A stretch of 64,000 nucleotides of DNA from Asterias rubens (taxonomy: Eukaryota > Echinodermata > Asteroidea > Forcipulatida > Asteriidae): assembly GCF_902459465.1 (NCBI RefSeq), contig NC_047069.1, forward strand, positions 5,303,171 to 5,367,170. The letters run 5' to 3'. Numbering within the stretch: position 1 is the first letter of the stretch; every line of letters starts with the position of its first letter. Under the pieces are notes generated by a model that was given only the letters and a program-made list of their open reading frames with translations, ran no database searches and was not told the origin of the DNA. Positions 11,916 through 23,800 of the stretch are shown piece after piece. The position numbers and the translations under genes are program-made.

Positions 11916-12873
11916 TTAAAGAAACATGTTGCCTTGGTTAGGTAAAGTTGGTCTTTGAAAGCGTTTGTAACCGTTTGTTATAAAAGGAACACGTTGCCTT
12001 GGTTAGGTAGAGTTGGTCTTTGAAAGCGTTTGTAACCGTTTGTTATAAAAGGAACACGTTGCCTTGGTTAGGTAGAGTTGGTCTTTGAAAGCGTTTGTAA
12101 CCGTTTGTTATAAAAGGAACACGTTGCCTTGGTTAGGTAGAGTTGGTCTTTGAAAGCGTTTGTAACCGTTTGTTATAAAAGGAACACGTTGCCTTGGTTA
12201 GGTAGAGTTGGTCTTTGAAAGCGTTTGTAACCGTTTGTTATAAAAGGAACACGTTGCCTTGGTTAGGTAGAGTTGGTCTTTGAAAGCGTTTGTAACCGTT
12301 TGTTATAAAAGGAACACGTTGCCTTGGTTAGGTAGAGTTGGTCTTTGAAAGCGTTTGTAACCGTTTGTTATAAAAGGAACACGTTGCCTTGGTTAGGTAG
12401 AGTTGGTCTTTGAAAGCGTTTGTAACCGTTTGTTATAAAAGGAACACGTTGCCTTGGTTAGGTAGAGTTGGTCTTTGAAAGCGTTTGTAACCGTTTGTTA
12501 TAAAAGGAACACGTTGCCTTGGTTAGGTAGAGTTGGTCTTTGAAAGCGTTTGTAACCGTTTGTTATAAAATCCATGGGTAGAAAGATCTTGTAAAAGTAA
12601 AATACAATGATCCACACAAAAATGCCTCCAAGTTGCACAGTTTTCCTTTTACCTCGTCAACTAACACGGTCGGCCATTTATGGGAGTCGTAAATGGCCGA
12701 CAGGCGTTAGTTCCCAAAGTAAAAGGAAAACCACGCAATGTCGAGGCAAATATGTGTGGATCATTGTATTCTACTTTTAGAACATCTTTCTACCCATATG
12801 CATTTTATAACAAACTGTTACAAACGGGTTCTTATAGACCAACTCGTCTGATCCAAGGCAACGTGTCCCTTTA
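11916..12873. mobile_element. Foldback element with an expanded left terminus
   Basis: The element begins TTTAAAGAAACATGTTGCC and ends GGCAACGTGTCCCTTTAA. From 12571 the left arm runs to a centre at about 12669-12705 (CGGTCGGCCATTTATGG against AAATGGCCGACAGG); the right arm then returns through matching blocks (GTGGATCATTGTATTCTACT, CTTTCTACCCATATGC). It is thus one long imperfect palindrome of about 300 bp, plus a terminal tandem array at 11918-12570. A 5'-truncated relative lies at 63295-63500. Confidence 0.85.
11918..12570 (+). repeat. Ten tandem copies of a 65-bp unit
   Basis: Units start AAAGGAACACGTTGCCTTGG and end CCGTTTGTTATA; starts recur every 65 bp (GGAAC at 11986, 12051, 12116 and on to 12506). 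The first unit differs at a few bases and the rest are essentially identical. The unit is the terminal segment of the foldback element itself, so the array is an internal amplification of one transposon end. Confidence 0.9.
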
Positions 12874-13419
12874 ATTAGTTATTGCCATTACTTTGACCAA
12901 GTTCACTGGAAATTTGAATATCTCAATCAAATGGGATATGCAGAGTCTTTTGTTGTTGTTTGAGGGGGGGGGGAGTCCATTTTAGGGGAAAATAATCAAT
13001 ACATATTTTGCAGGACAAGTTTTAGTTCTTCTACTGAATAGCCATAGGCTGTAATTTGAAATTTTTTTACAGGAAATTTAGAGTTAAAAAAAAAACGCTA
13101 AAAAAACACACAAACCACACAACTCGAAACATCAAGAATACATCAGACATTCAATGATGCAGTCTCTGATAATAAATATCCCTGCTGTCAATTAAGGAGA
13201 CAAATTGTCTGCCCTCTTGACATTTCATCAGGTGACAAAAAAAAAAAACGGAGCGAATCAAGCGCATCAATGCATTAAGTCTAGTCCGTTCGAAGCAGTT
13301 GCCCGAGACGCGATGGTGAAATGCACCGATAATTGCGAAACACTAGAATGCACATTCAAATAATATGATAAACTAATTATTGGTCATCAGGCTTTAGAGG
13401 TATTATACATGATTGGTTA
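12874..13419. other. Gene-free stretch
   Basis: Contains a G run near 12964-12973 and A runs near 13087 and 13239. No gene or element is recognised. Confidence 0.5.
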
Positions 13420-13590
13420 GTATACACATAATGAATGTTTATGAGTGCAATGGTGCGAATATGTTCATGAGTTGAAAGATGGAATGTTCTATTCAACGAG
13501 GCGGAGCCGAGTTGAATGGAACATTCCAGCTTTCAACGAATGAACATATTCGCACCATTGCACGAATGAAAAACATTCATTATTTGTTTT
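13420..13590. mobile_element. Foldback MITE
   Basis: GTGCAATGGTGCGAATATGT near 13446 is mirrored by ACATATTCGCACCATTGCAC near 13544. Inside it, GGAATGTTC-TATTCAAC pairs with GTTGAATGGAACATTCC, leaving a short loop at GAGGCGGAGCCGA. The arms are about 60 bp, with no coding capacity. Confidence 0.8.
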
Positions 13591-13767
13591 ATATAACATC
13601 CAAGTAGAACTTTGTCATTTTGATTGAAAGAAACAACTTTCAAAACAAACAATTTCAACTGTAGAAGCCGAATGCTAGTAATTTTACTATGCCTTCTTGC
13701 AGTAACACCTGCGCTGCGTTACCAAAGACACGCGCACGCAGTGATGTTTTTACTCAGCTTTTTCGAT

Positions 13768-13830
13768 CCATCCGAAAAGTACCATTGCACGCTGGCAGCG
13801 TGCCAGCGTGCAATGGTACTTTTCGGATGG
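13768..13830. repeat. Perfect 28-bp inverted repeat, 7-bp spacer
   Basis: Left arm 13768-13795 and right arm 13803-13830 are exact reverse complements around CAGCGTG. A third copy of the inner part (CAGCGTGCAATGGTACTTTT) follows at about 13856-13875. Probably a MITE core. Confidence 0.85.
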
Positions 13831-13945
13831 AACGAAAAAGCACGGCGAGTGACTCAGCGTGCAATGGTACTTTTATTTGCTATCACGTGACGGACAATCC
13901 TCCAATCAAATGGCAAGGATCTGCTTGGGTGTTATATAAAATGAG

Positions 13946-14329
13946 TTAAAGGCAGTGGACACTATTGGTAATTGTCAAAGACTAGCCTTTACAGTTGGTG
14001 TATCTCAACATAAGCATAAAATAACAAACCTGTGAAAATTTGAGCTCAATCGGTCACCAAACTTGCGAGATAATAATGAAAGAAAAAAACACCCTTGTCA
14101 CACAAAGTTGTGTTCGCTAAGATGGTTGATTTCGAGACCTCAAGTTCTAAATCTGAGGTCTCGAAATCAAATTTGTGGGGTTACGCCTTTCTCTAAAACT
14201 ACGTCACTTCAGAGGGAGCCGTTTCTCACAATGCTTTATACCATCAACCTCTCATCATTACTCGTCACCAAGTAAGGTTTTACGCCAATAACTATTTTGA
14301 GTATACCAATAGTGTCCACTGCCTTTAAA
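13946..14329 (-). mobile_element. MITE of the 380-bp family
   Basis: Ends GGCAGTGGACACTATTGG and CCAATAGTGTCCACTGCC are present, flanked by TTAA-like bases on both sides. The central hairpin is GAGACCTCAAGTT against AAATCTGAGGTCTCG. It lies about 360 bp downstream of the pirin stop codon. Confidence 0.92.
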
Positions 14330-14465
14330 CTAAATAAAAATAAAACAAAGCATAACAAAATGAAACAAAATAAAACAAAGCAAAATAAAAAAAAACAAAA
14401 AAAAAACAAAATAAACTAAAATCAAATAAGCGTAAGAAAACAAAATAAAATAAAATAAAATAACT
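14330..14465 (+). repeat. A-rich low-complexity run
   Basis: Variants of AAATAAAACAAAGC repeat through this stretch. It could be the tail of a retroelement or a degenerate microsatellite. Confidence 0.7.
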
Positions 14466-14693
14466 TGACATATTATGCCTTCCGTTTTGTACGAATATAA
14501 TTTAAAAAGACAGATAAAGCAATTTCTAATAATGTATGGGAATTGCCTTGTTGCATTATTTATCACTCCAGTTTGCGATTTTCAAGTCCAGAAAAATCTG
14601 CTCCGTTCAGAGAGTCGATAACCACCAGCATCCATTTTGACACACGCCCAACCCCCGACAGGGTCCATCGTTTAACACTGCAATTCCTATTAT

Positions 14694-14812
14694 TTAGAAT
14701 TTACTTCCATTTTTGGATCTCCACTTACGAGCTTTCTCAAATCCGTTCACGCCATTGCGGTAGTCAGAGATTGCTTGTTGGACCTCTTCCTGAGTATTCA
14801 TGACAAATGGAC
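14694..14812 (-). CDS. PIR: Pirin exon 8 (C-terminus and stop)
   Basis: Acceptor TATCAACAG precedes GTCCATTTGTCATG. Encodes [18 protein letters not shown] and on to RSKNGSKF, then TAA. The preceding Gly codon is split with exon 7 (phase 1). No canonical AATAAA was found just downstream. Confidence 0.95.
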
Positions 14813-17800
14813 CTGTTGATAAACAACGGACAACAACAAATAAACAAAGAACCACAAATAAACACTTCTTCAAGGTGTTCCTTTGATATTTAAAATAAAA
14901 ACAACAACAATAATATTAATTTGGACTCGGTACTTTCCCAGAAAAAAAATCACTTACTCGGATGGGATTCGAACCCACAACCTTTGTTTGTACTTTATAC
15001 ACCGATGTGTTTTAGCACTGTATATTTAGTATTTTTCCAAGTTCTGTGAAAAAAATCACAGTCATATTACTCCGGTCGGATTCCAACCAACGACCTTTGC
15101 TATTCTAAATTCTGATACAAGGTTCTTATATAGCGCTTTATCACACACCCCCAGGGGTGCATCAAAGCTCTTAGTATTTTCTCCGGCAAGGTATGTGGAG
15201 CTATTGCTTAAAATGGTTTACAAATGGCCAATCAAACCAGGAACAACAGGGCCAACCCCTTCTCCTTACGCTAAGTGCACTGGGTTCTTTTACGTGCGTT
15301 ACAAAACACACAGGACGTATGGCTTTATGTCCCATCCAAAGGACGAAGCAAAAAACTGGTTTAGTGTCTTGCTTTAAAAAAGTTTTTAAAATGGCAGACC
15401 TTAATGCTTTTTTTGAACTGTAGGACTCGACAAACATATACATAGCCACTGGAATGAAATTCTAGGTTTCAGACAGGCGCTCCAGAGTCGCGCCCAACAA
15501 AATAAATTAAGAGCAACTCTAGGTTGACCCAAATAACTTTTTTTTCCAGACAGGCGAACTTAACATAACATTTGCATTGGCCTCAGCTCATGACAAGATC
15601 GACGTCTGAAACCAAGTTGCTCCAGAGAAGTTCCAAACGACTGCAACTTAATGTACTTAATTCAAAGTTTGGTTCGATGCAACTCTGGAGCGCTTGTCTG
15701 GAGCGCTTGTCTGAAACGTGTGTTACATTTCGAGTTATGTAGTTTTTATATCAGAATTAAAATGGCCGCGAAGGCCACCACAGGCCAATTTAGAGATGGC
15801 ACTTTAACTAAAATTTAATGTTTTGGTATAAAGTACATGTCTGCCCAGTTTAAAGCTTTTTCCACAAAGTGCAAAAAACATCTTTGCCTCCTTGCTCCCC
15901 CATAAACTAATAAGAAAGTGATCAAATGTGTTTTTGTTATTTCATCATTTGGATTATTTTGTTAGAGTGTTATGATTGAAAATACAATTTCAGACATCAA
16001 TCAATATGTATCATGAGCAACCTTGCTCATACATTGTCGATTATCTTGATTACAAAGCAGTGATAAAGCAATCTTCAAGTTAAAGTCAAATTAATTTCTC
16101 AATTACAACGCAAGTAGTAGTACTTTCTGAGTTGAGTTTAGGCTGAAGGTTCTAAAACTGCAGACATTGTTTTTTTACATCAAACGTAATTCACAGGTAA
16201 GTGTGTGCTTTTGCGCGTGCACACTCCACATTACTAGGTATTAATAATTACCACAGACAGTTTCGCTATTCCTATTGGTGGAGAGCGCGTCACGTGGGGG
16301 TGTTTAAACAGTTGATAATGACCAGCTGGAGCTGTTTATAACCGGTTGTTTTTTCGAATAGCATTGTGCAGGTTAGGGCACAACCTTGTTCCCCAGGGTG
16401 ATTGATCTCGTTGCGCCATTAGCCCATGGATACGAGGATGCATTTGCGCATTTCCACACATACAGAGCTCAGACGTCGGTAAACAGTATTTACAGAGTTT
16501 TCTACTCTATTACGCCTTCTAACCAAAATGGCATTTATGAATGGGAATAAAAGAGTAGAGACTTGTTCTTAAAGGCAGTGGACACTATTGGTAATTACTC
16601 AAAATAATTACTAGCATAAAACCTTACTTGGTAATGAGTAATGGAGAGAGGTTAGTAGTATAAAAAATTGTGAGAAACGGATCCCTCTGAAGTGGAGTAG
16701 TTTTCGAGAAAGAAGTAATTTTCCACGAATTTGATTTCAAAACCTCAAGTTTAGAATTTGAGGTCTCGAAATCAAGCATCTGAAAGCACACAACTCCATG
16801 TGACAAGGGTATTTTTTCTTTCCTTATTATTTTGCAACTTCGACGACCGATTGAGCTCAAATTTTCACAGGTTTGTTATTTTATGCATATGATGTGATAC
16901 ACCAAGTGAGAAGACCGTTTAAAACCTTGCAGGGCTGTGGCCGTGCAATAAAGGCCCTCGCCTTCGGCTCGGACCTTTATCACTCGGCCACGACCCTACC
17001 AGTTTTAAATGGCCGTTTAAGACCTCTTCGCAATCCTTTTATTCCCTCATTCTGCACTTACACAGCTAGCCTCGAACTTCGGCTGAGAATGGTGAACGTA
17101 AGCGCAGAATTCAGTGGTAAGCAGAGCCACGAAAATAGGCTCTGGCCAAATTTCAAAGAGCTGCTTAATAGATATTGCTTAAAAGTTTTCTGCTAAGCAA
17201 AAATAAGCAGGATACCAGTCACAGATGGTACATGTGGAATGGTATTTTGGGTGGTAACCATATTTTGGTGAGTATAATTTTGTTGTTCTAAGCTACTTTT
17301 TTGTTTATGCAGCTCTAAAAAGGCGGTATGGATGCGAGTTCCTCCATGTTGATAGTGATATGGTTCAACCGGACGCAAAGATCTGAGCCTATGGAAACCT
17401 ATTCCTCGGACCCAATGTCCGGTCGTACTCGATCACCGGCCAGACCCGATCAACTGGCAAACCTATCCTATACATGTAACATAACCTGCTTCATGGTAAA
17501 CAGCCATTTACTGCAGTCATGCTAATGCATACTAGGGATTAAAACTACAGAATTTTTCATTACGTACGTATAGGTATCATGCGCATTCTCTCATGCTGAA
17601 TGCCTCAACATCAATTATGCAGATTAGCTTAATTTGATCTGCCTGGATTTTGCCAGGGTCCTGTGCCAATATTTGTCAAGGTGCTAGTTTTAGACAGATT
17701 CAAAGCCTTGCAGGACTTGGGAGTTTTTCTCTCATTCTGGTTTTGTACAAACAATTCTAGTTCAGTCAACATTTTGAGCTATAAGAGCCGGGGCCTTGAG

Positions 17801-20800
17801 TATTTTTCTCCCAAATTCAAACCCTGGTGATGATCATTTTATTACACAGAATGAGATCTAAAAGGTAGGATCAATTTTTTGTAATGACTCGGTAAAAGAA
17901 TTGTGTAATTCCTACCCAAAAGCTTACTTGTAGTATTAAAGGCAGTGGACACTATTGGTAATTAGTCAAAATATTTATTAGCATAAAACCTTACTTGGTA
18001 ACGAGTAATGGGGAGAGGTTGATAGTGTAAAACATTGTGAGAAAAGACTCCCTCTGAAGTGACGTAGTTTTTGAGAAAGAAGAATTTTTCCACGAATTTG
18101 ATTTTGAGGTCACATAGAATTTGAGGTCACATAATCAAGCATCTGAATGCACACATCTTCGTGTGACATGGGTGTTTTTTCCTTTCATTATTATCTCGCA
18201 ACTCTGACGACCAATTGAGCTCAAACTTTCACAGGTTTGTTATTTTATGCATATGTTGAGATACACCAAATGAGGAGACTGGTCTTTGATAATTACCGAT
18301 AATGTCGAGTGTCTTTTAAGCATCCTACAAAATTATTCCATCTGAAATGCCCCCGTTGATTAAGAAGCATCAATTAGAGCATCTGAACTAGAGAAACAAT
18401 TCTTGCATGAATCCTTTCCCAGATTTCTCAGGGTTGGTGTCCGCTCTTGATTGCCGCGACCAGAGATGCTGTCACGTGCAAGTCCGGGTAAGCAGTATTT
18501 TCTGTACTGCTAAATCACAAAAAGTATCTAACCACAACAAAATTATACTTATTACAATAAGGTTACCAGCCAAAGTACCATCTCACATGTTCAATTTGTG
18601 ACTGGTATCCTGCTTATTTTTGCTTAGCAGAAAGGTGTTAAAGAGAAGGTACACGTTTGGTAATCACTCAAAATAAATATTAACTTAAAAACTGACTTGA
18701 CAACGACTCTTGGAGAGCTGTTGATAGTATAAAACATTGTGGGAAACGACTCCCTCTGAAGTAACGTAGTTTTTCGAGAAAGAGGTAATTTCTCACTAAA
18801 ATAATAAAAGACTTCTAGCTAGAAGTCTTTTTTAAAAGTCCTATTTGAAAGCACACAAATTCGTCCAACAAGGGTGTTGTTTCTCTCATCATTTTCTCGC
18901 AACTTCGACGACCAATTGAGTTCAAATTTTCACAGGTTTGTTATTTTATGCTTATGTTGGGAAACACCAAGTGAGAAGACTGGTCTTTGACAATTACCAA
19001 TAGTGTACCTTCCCTTTAAGCATCACTCTCTGCTTAAGCAGCTCAATGAAATTGGGCCTGATTGGAAACTTATCTTATTGAATTTTAGAATGTTTTTGAT
19101 GTATTACTATACATACCATGCTGGACAACGGGCTCTCCGATTGGTTTGCCAGAAATAAGCACAAAACGACAAGGCTCCGTCTCCTATAACAGGATGGAAA
19201 GATATTGAAATTTATTTCAGCAACTTTGTTCCAAATCAAATGATTTGAAGTTCTCGCAATCAATGGGTTGTGTGGGGTGGTGTCTTCCTGCTGAAACCAA
19301 TGATTTGAATAATGGGGATCTGGGTGTTCTGAAAGAGCAAGGATAAAATGGACGTTGCTAAATGAATGTCAAAACAATGGAAAAAATAAAGAGTCCTCGA
19401 TTACCAAGATAAAAAAAACGGTGAGTGCGTGAGGCTGACACATGCAAACATACTGGGTGCTTCACAAACCACACAATGAAACATTGCTACCCCACAAGGT
19501 TTTCTTTGTTCTAAAAGTTGATGGAAAAATTATTAGGCTTGTTTTCAAGAGCCAGTGTGACTTCAAAATATTCTTTTTATAGTATATCGGAATTCGGATG
19601 TTTTTAGCATTGGTTGCTATGTGAATCTTATATTTTAGTGTGGTGCACCCAACCACAAATAGCACTAGTTTACTGCCCTCTCTTGGAAAAAATACAGAAA
19701 GGGAGAAAAACTAGGGCAATGTTTTATTAATAAAATACACATTACTTAAAAGATTGATTTTGTTAATGCCTAAAGGCACTGGACACTATTGGTAAACTCA
19801 AAATAATTGTTGCATAAATGCTTACTTGGTAGTTCAAGTAATGGGGAGCTGTTGATAGTATAAAACATTGAGAGAAATGGCTCCCCCTGAAGTAATGTAC
19901 TTTTCGAAAAAGAAGTAATTTTCCACGAATTTGATTTCGAGACCTCAAAATAAAATTTTGAGGTCACAAAATCAAGCATCTGAAAACACACAACTTCGTG
20001 TGCCAAGGGTGCTTTTTTTCTTCCATTATTATCTGGCAACTTCAACGACCAATTGAGTTCAAATTTTCACAGGTTTGTTATTTCATGCATATGTTGAGAT
20101 ACACCAAGTTAGAAGACTGGTCTTTGAGAATAGACCGATCCATTGAGCTCCGCACTAATGCGTATTGACCAATCACAACCCATTGCACAACCAAAAGTCT
20201 GACACTATATAAAGTCTGAGATGCGTGCGCGTACGATTGGCGCGCGAGGCAGAGTTGTGCAGAATTGCATTAGAGAGGCGCACGTGTTCTTGCTCACACG
20301 TGCGCCATGGGGGGAGCCTAATGGATAGGTCTATTACTAAAAGTGTCCAGTGTCTTTCAACACCTCCACTTGATGCGCTCTCCACTAATCGGTCTAGCGA
20401 AATTGTCAGGGGTATTTATGAATAATGCTTAACTCAAACATCAGAATTGAAAACTTTCAACTACATAGTGAGAAGGTATAGTTTAGTGAATGTAAACACC
20501 GAGTGTACATCTTCTTATTACCTTGTTCTCGATGTGTACATGGTCCCCGTCACTCAGCAAAACCGTATGATGTGGCTTGCCTTCCTGCTGCTTGTCACCA
20601 GTGCCTTTCATGAGAGAATGATAACAAATATTCAGTTCAATTCAATTCCAAACTCATATTTAATAATGCTCTATGAAAACAGTACTAACAGTACTAAAGA
20701 AAAAACCACTAAACAAAGCTCTATGACTTTTACAAGGCAGAGAACATACTAATTTAGTATGGGAAGGCATGGAGGCATTATTATTATTGGAAAAGTATCT

Positions 20801-23800
20801 TCTAAAGGAAGGTTAACAATAGATGAATTGCACTTAGCGTCATCTAATGCCATATTTTATGATAAAATGAAAAAGTGCAAGCAGGTAGACCGTGGCACAA
20901 CTCTCAGCCAATGGATAGCCTTTCACATATGCACGTTTAATCATAGCCTTGATCAAGGCGCTCCAGCCAGCCGCGACCTGCAAAATCCCAGTCCCTACCA
21001 CAGAATTCCGCCAGCGCACCCCCCACCCCCCCCCCTACATAACACAGTGCATATAATATGTGTACAGCGTATGTACACATACGTACAGCGTATGTACACA
21101 TACATACTGTACATGTACAATCTGTATGGTACACGTACGGTACATCAGCCACACGCACGACGTTGAAGACATGACCGTACTCATGACTACTGCTAGCTGT
21201 ACAATGTACAGCACAAACACCGGGCCGGGGCACACTACGCCAACAGCCTTGAATCACGGCTAGTTTAATCAGAGATGGTGGTCAACGATGTCATGTGCAA
21301 TCCATCTATAGTGTAACAGTGTTCCTAAATCCTACCAAAGGCGGCTTTGCCAGAGAGAATATACGCAAATGCTGTCCATCCAAGTGGAATAGGTTGATCA
21401 ACTACACCTTCTTTCTGCAGAGTGAAGTCTAGGTAGGACGTAGGGGTCCTGGTATAAACTTTGGACTAGAACAACAAAAGTAAACAGACCAACTAGTTAG
21501 TTTTAGAAACCAAACTTTCAGATTTGAAAATTGTTGATGCAAGACCAGACACAGCAATCATGGTTTAATGCAATAATAGATTACACGGTTCAAAATAAGA
21601 TGACGCCCATCCGCAAGAATTGTCGTACAGTGTGCAGCAAGCCTGCAGATTGTGTACAATACACAGTCTTGGATCAAGTCTAATCAAACATGGACAACTT
21701 TTGCCTACAGAGGGCGATGCGGGGCACAGTTAATTGAATGATTTCTCAATGTGGGTTTTCGATCAATTTACAAAGATTTTATTGCATACAAGGTTTTAAA
21801 ACAACCGATCCTCCATAAAAAAGGCTGTCAATGGAAAATGTATAATTTAGGGCGAAAATTAAGGGATAAAATCGTCTAGTTGGCCAACAAAGTTGTGGTC
21901 AGGTACATACATGTAACACAGAACTGTTGAGACCTTAAGTACAACTTATCAACTTAATTGCTCCTCAACCCCGAAACGCCATCTTTCAGAATTGTCATTT
22001 TAACTGCCTCTTACTTACCGTTTTCCCCAAGGCTTCCCCAGCAATGACGCGAACTTTGACCCCATCTTTTTCTACTTCTGGGATGTCCTTGCTCAGCAAT
22101 TCTTGGTATGCGGGCTTGACCATCTTGTACTCTTTGGCCAAATTGACCCAGAGTTGTAAGCCATGGTTCATCCCATCAGATGCTGGCATCTCAGAGTGGA
22201 CGATGCCTCTTCCTGCCGTCATCCACTGCAAATTGAGGGGAACAAAAACCAACAAATTACACAACTGGTTTAAAGGCAGTGGACACTTTTGGTTATTACT
22301 CAAAATAATTATTATCATAAAACCTTTCTTGATAACGAGTAGTGGGGAGGGGTTGATAGTATAAAACATTGTGAGAAACGGCTCCCTCTGAAGTGGAGTA
22401 GTTTTCGAGAAAGAAGCAATTTTCCACGAATTTGATTTCGAGACCTCAGATTTAGAATTTGAGGTCTCCAAATCAAGCATCTGAAAGCACACAACTTCGT
22501 GTGACCATGATGGGACAAGGGTGTTTTTTTCTTTCAATAATATCTTGCAACTTCGATGACCAACTGAGCTCAAATTTTCACAGGTTTGTTATTTTATGCG
22601 TATGTTGAGTTACACCAACTGTGAAGACTAGTCTTTGACAGTTACCAATAGTGTCCAGTGTCTTTAAAGGTACTCCACTGGACACCTTTGGTAATGTCAA
22701 AGACTAGTATTCTCACTTTGACATGGACTTAAAGATTTACAGATAACTCACAAGGTTCAAATTAAGATGGTAGCGGTGGAAAACTTCCCTTTAAATAGTT
22801 TGGCCTAAAAGTCTATAGTTCTTGAGAAATAAATCCTGATGTCTAAAAACAGTAAAAGCGTATTAAGGTGGTTTCCCTCAATTCTTGTGACTCCAGTGAC
22901 TGATTGACTGAGCTTAAATTTTCACAGGTTTGTTATTTGATGTCCGTGTGCTTTAAAGGCACTTGAACCTTTGGTAATTGTCAAAGACCAGTATTCTCAC
23001 TTGGTGTATCCCAACATATGCATAAAATGACAAATCTGTGAACATTTGGACTAAATTGGTCATCAAAGTTGCAAAAGAATAATGAAAGAAAAATACATCC
23101 TTGATGCACAAATTTGTGTGCATTCAGAGGGAGTCCTTTCTCACAATGTTGTATACTACCAACAGCTCTCTATTGCTCGTTACCAAATTTTTATGATATA
23201 AACTATTTTGAGTAATTACCAACCGTGTCCAATGGTTTTACACAAGAAGAAACAGCTTTATAAGGAAACAAAAGGGCACAAAATCATGACACTCCGCAGT
23301 AATGCTAAAAAAAGAGAACAAGCTACGAATCCCAGACGGCGTGTCGATATTCACTTATGTATGCATATATATAGGGTGCCGTGGCCGAGCGGATAAGAGC
23401 ACCAAACTCAAGCTCTGGTGCTTCTGTTCAGCAGAGTGTGGGTGTTTGAATCCCAATTGTGACAGTTGTATCCCTGAGCAAGAGAATTGACTACAATTGC
23501 TTCTCTCCACCTAGGGGTAAATGGGTACCTGTTACCGCAAGTTGCACAGGCTGTGTACTCCCTAGAGAGCTGAGAAGATTTAGGGAATGATTTAAGGCCC
23601 AGTGACCAGGGGTAATAATGATGGAAGTGCTTTGAGACGCCCTTCAGGTGTGAAAAGCGCTATATGAAAACTATTACTATGCGTGGCAACATGCTCTCTG
23701 TATACTTGTGGTGGACTGGTGACAGGCCCAATTTCATAAAAACAAAGAAATCACATCCCTGAACCAATGTGACTCAATCATAAAGTGAGGAAAGACTCCT

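Noticed and set aside
11918-12570. CRISPR-like array of 65-bp repeats
   Set aside because: No spacers: units abut directly and belong to a foldback transposon in an animal genome.
23379-23465. Possible functional tRNA-Leu gene
   Set aside because: A-box and B-box are good, but the 3' acceptor strand does not pair with the 5' strand and a SINE body follows directly.
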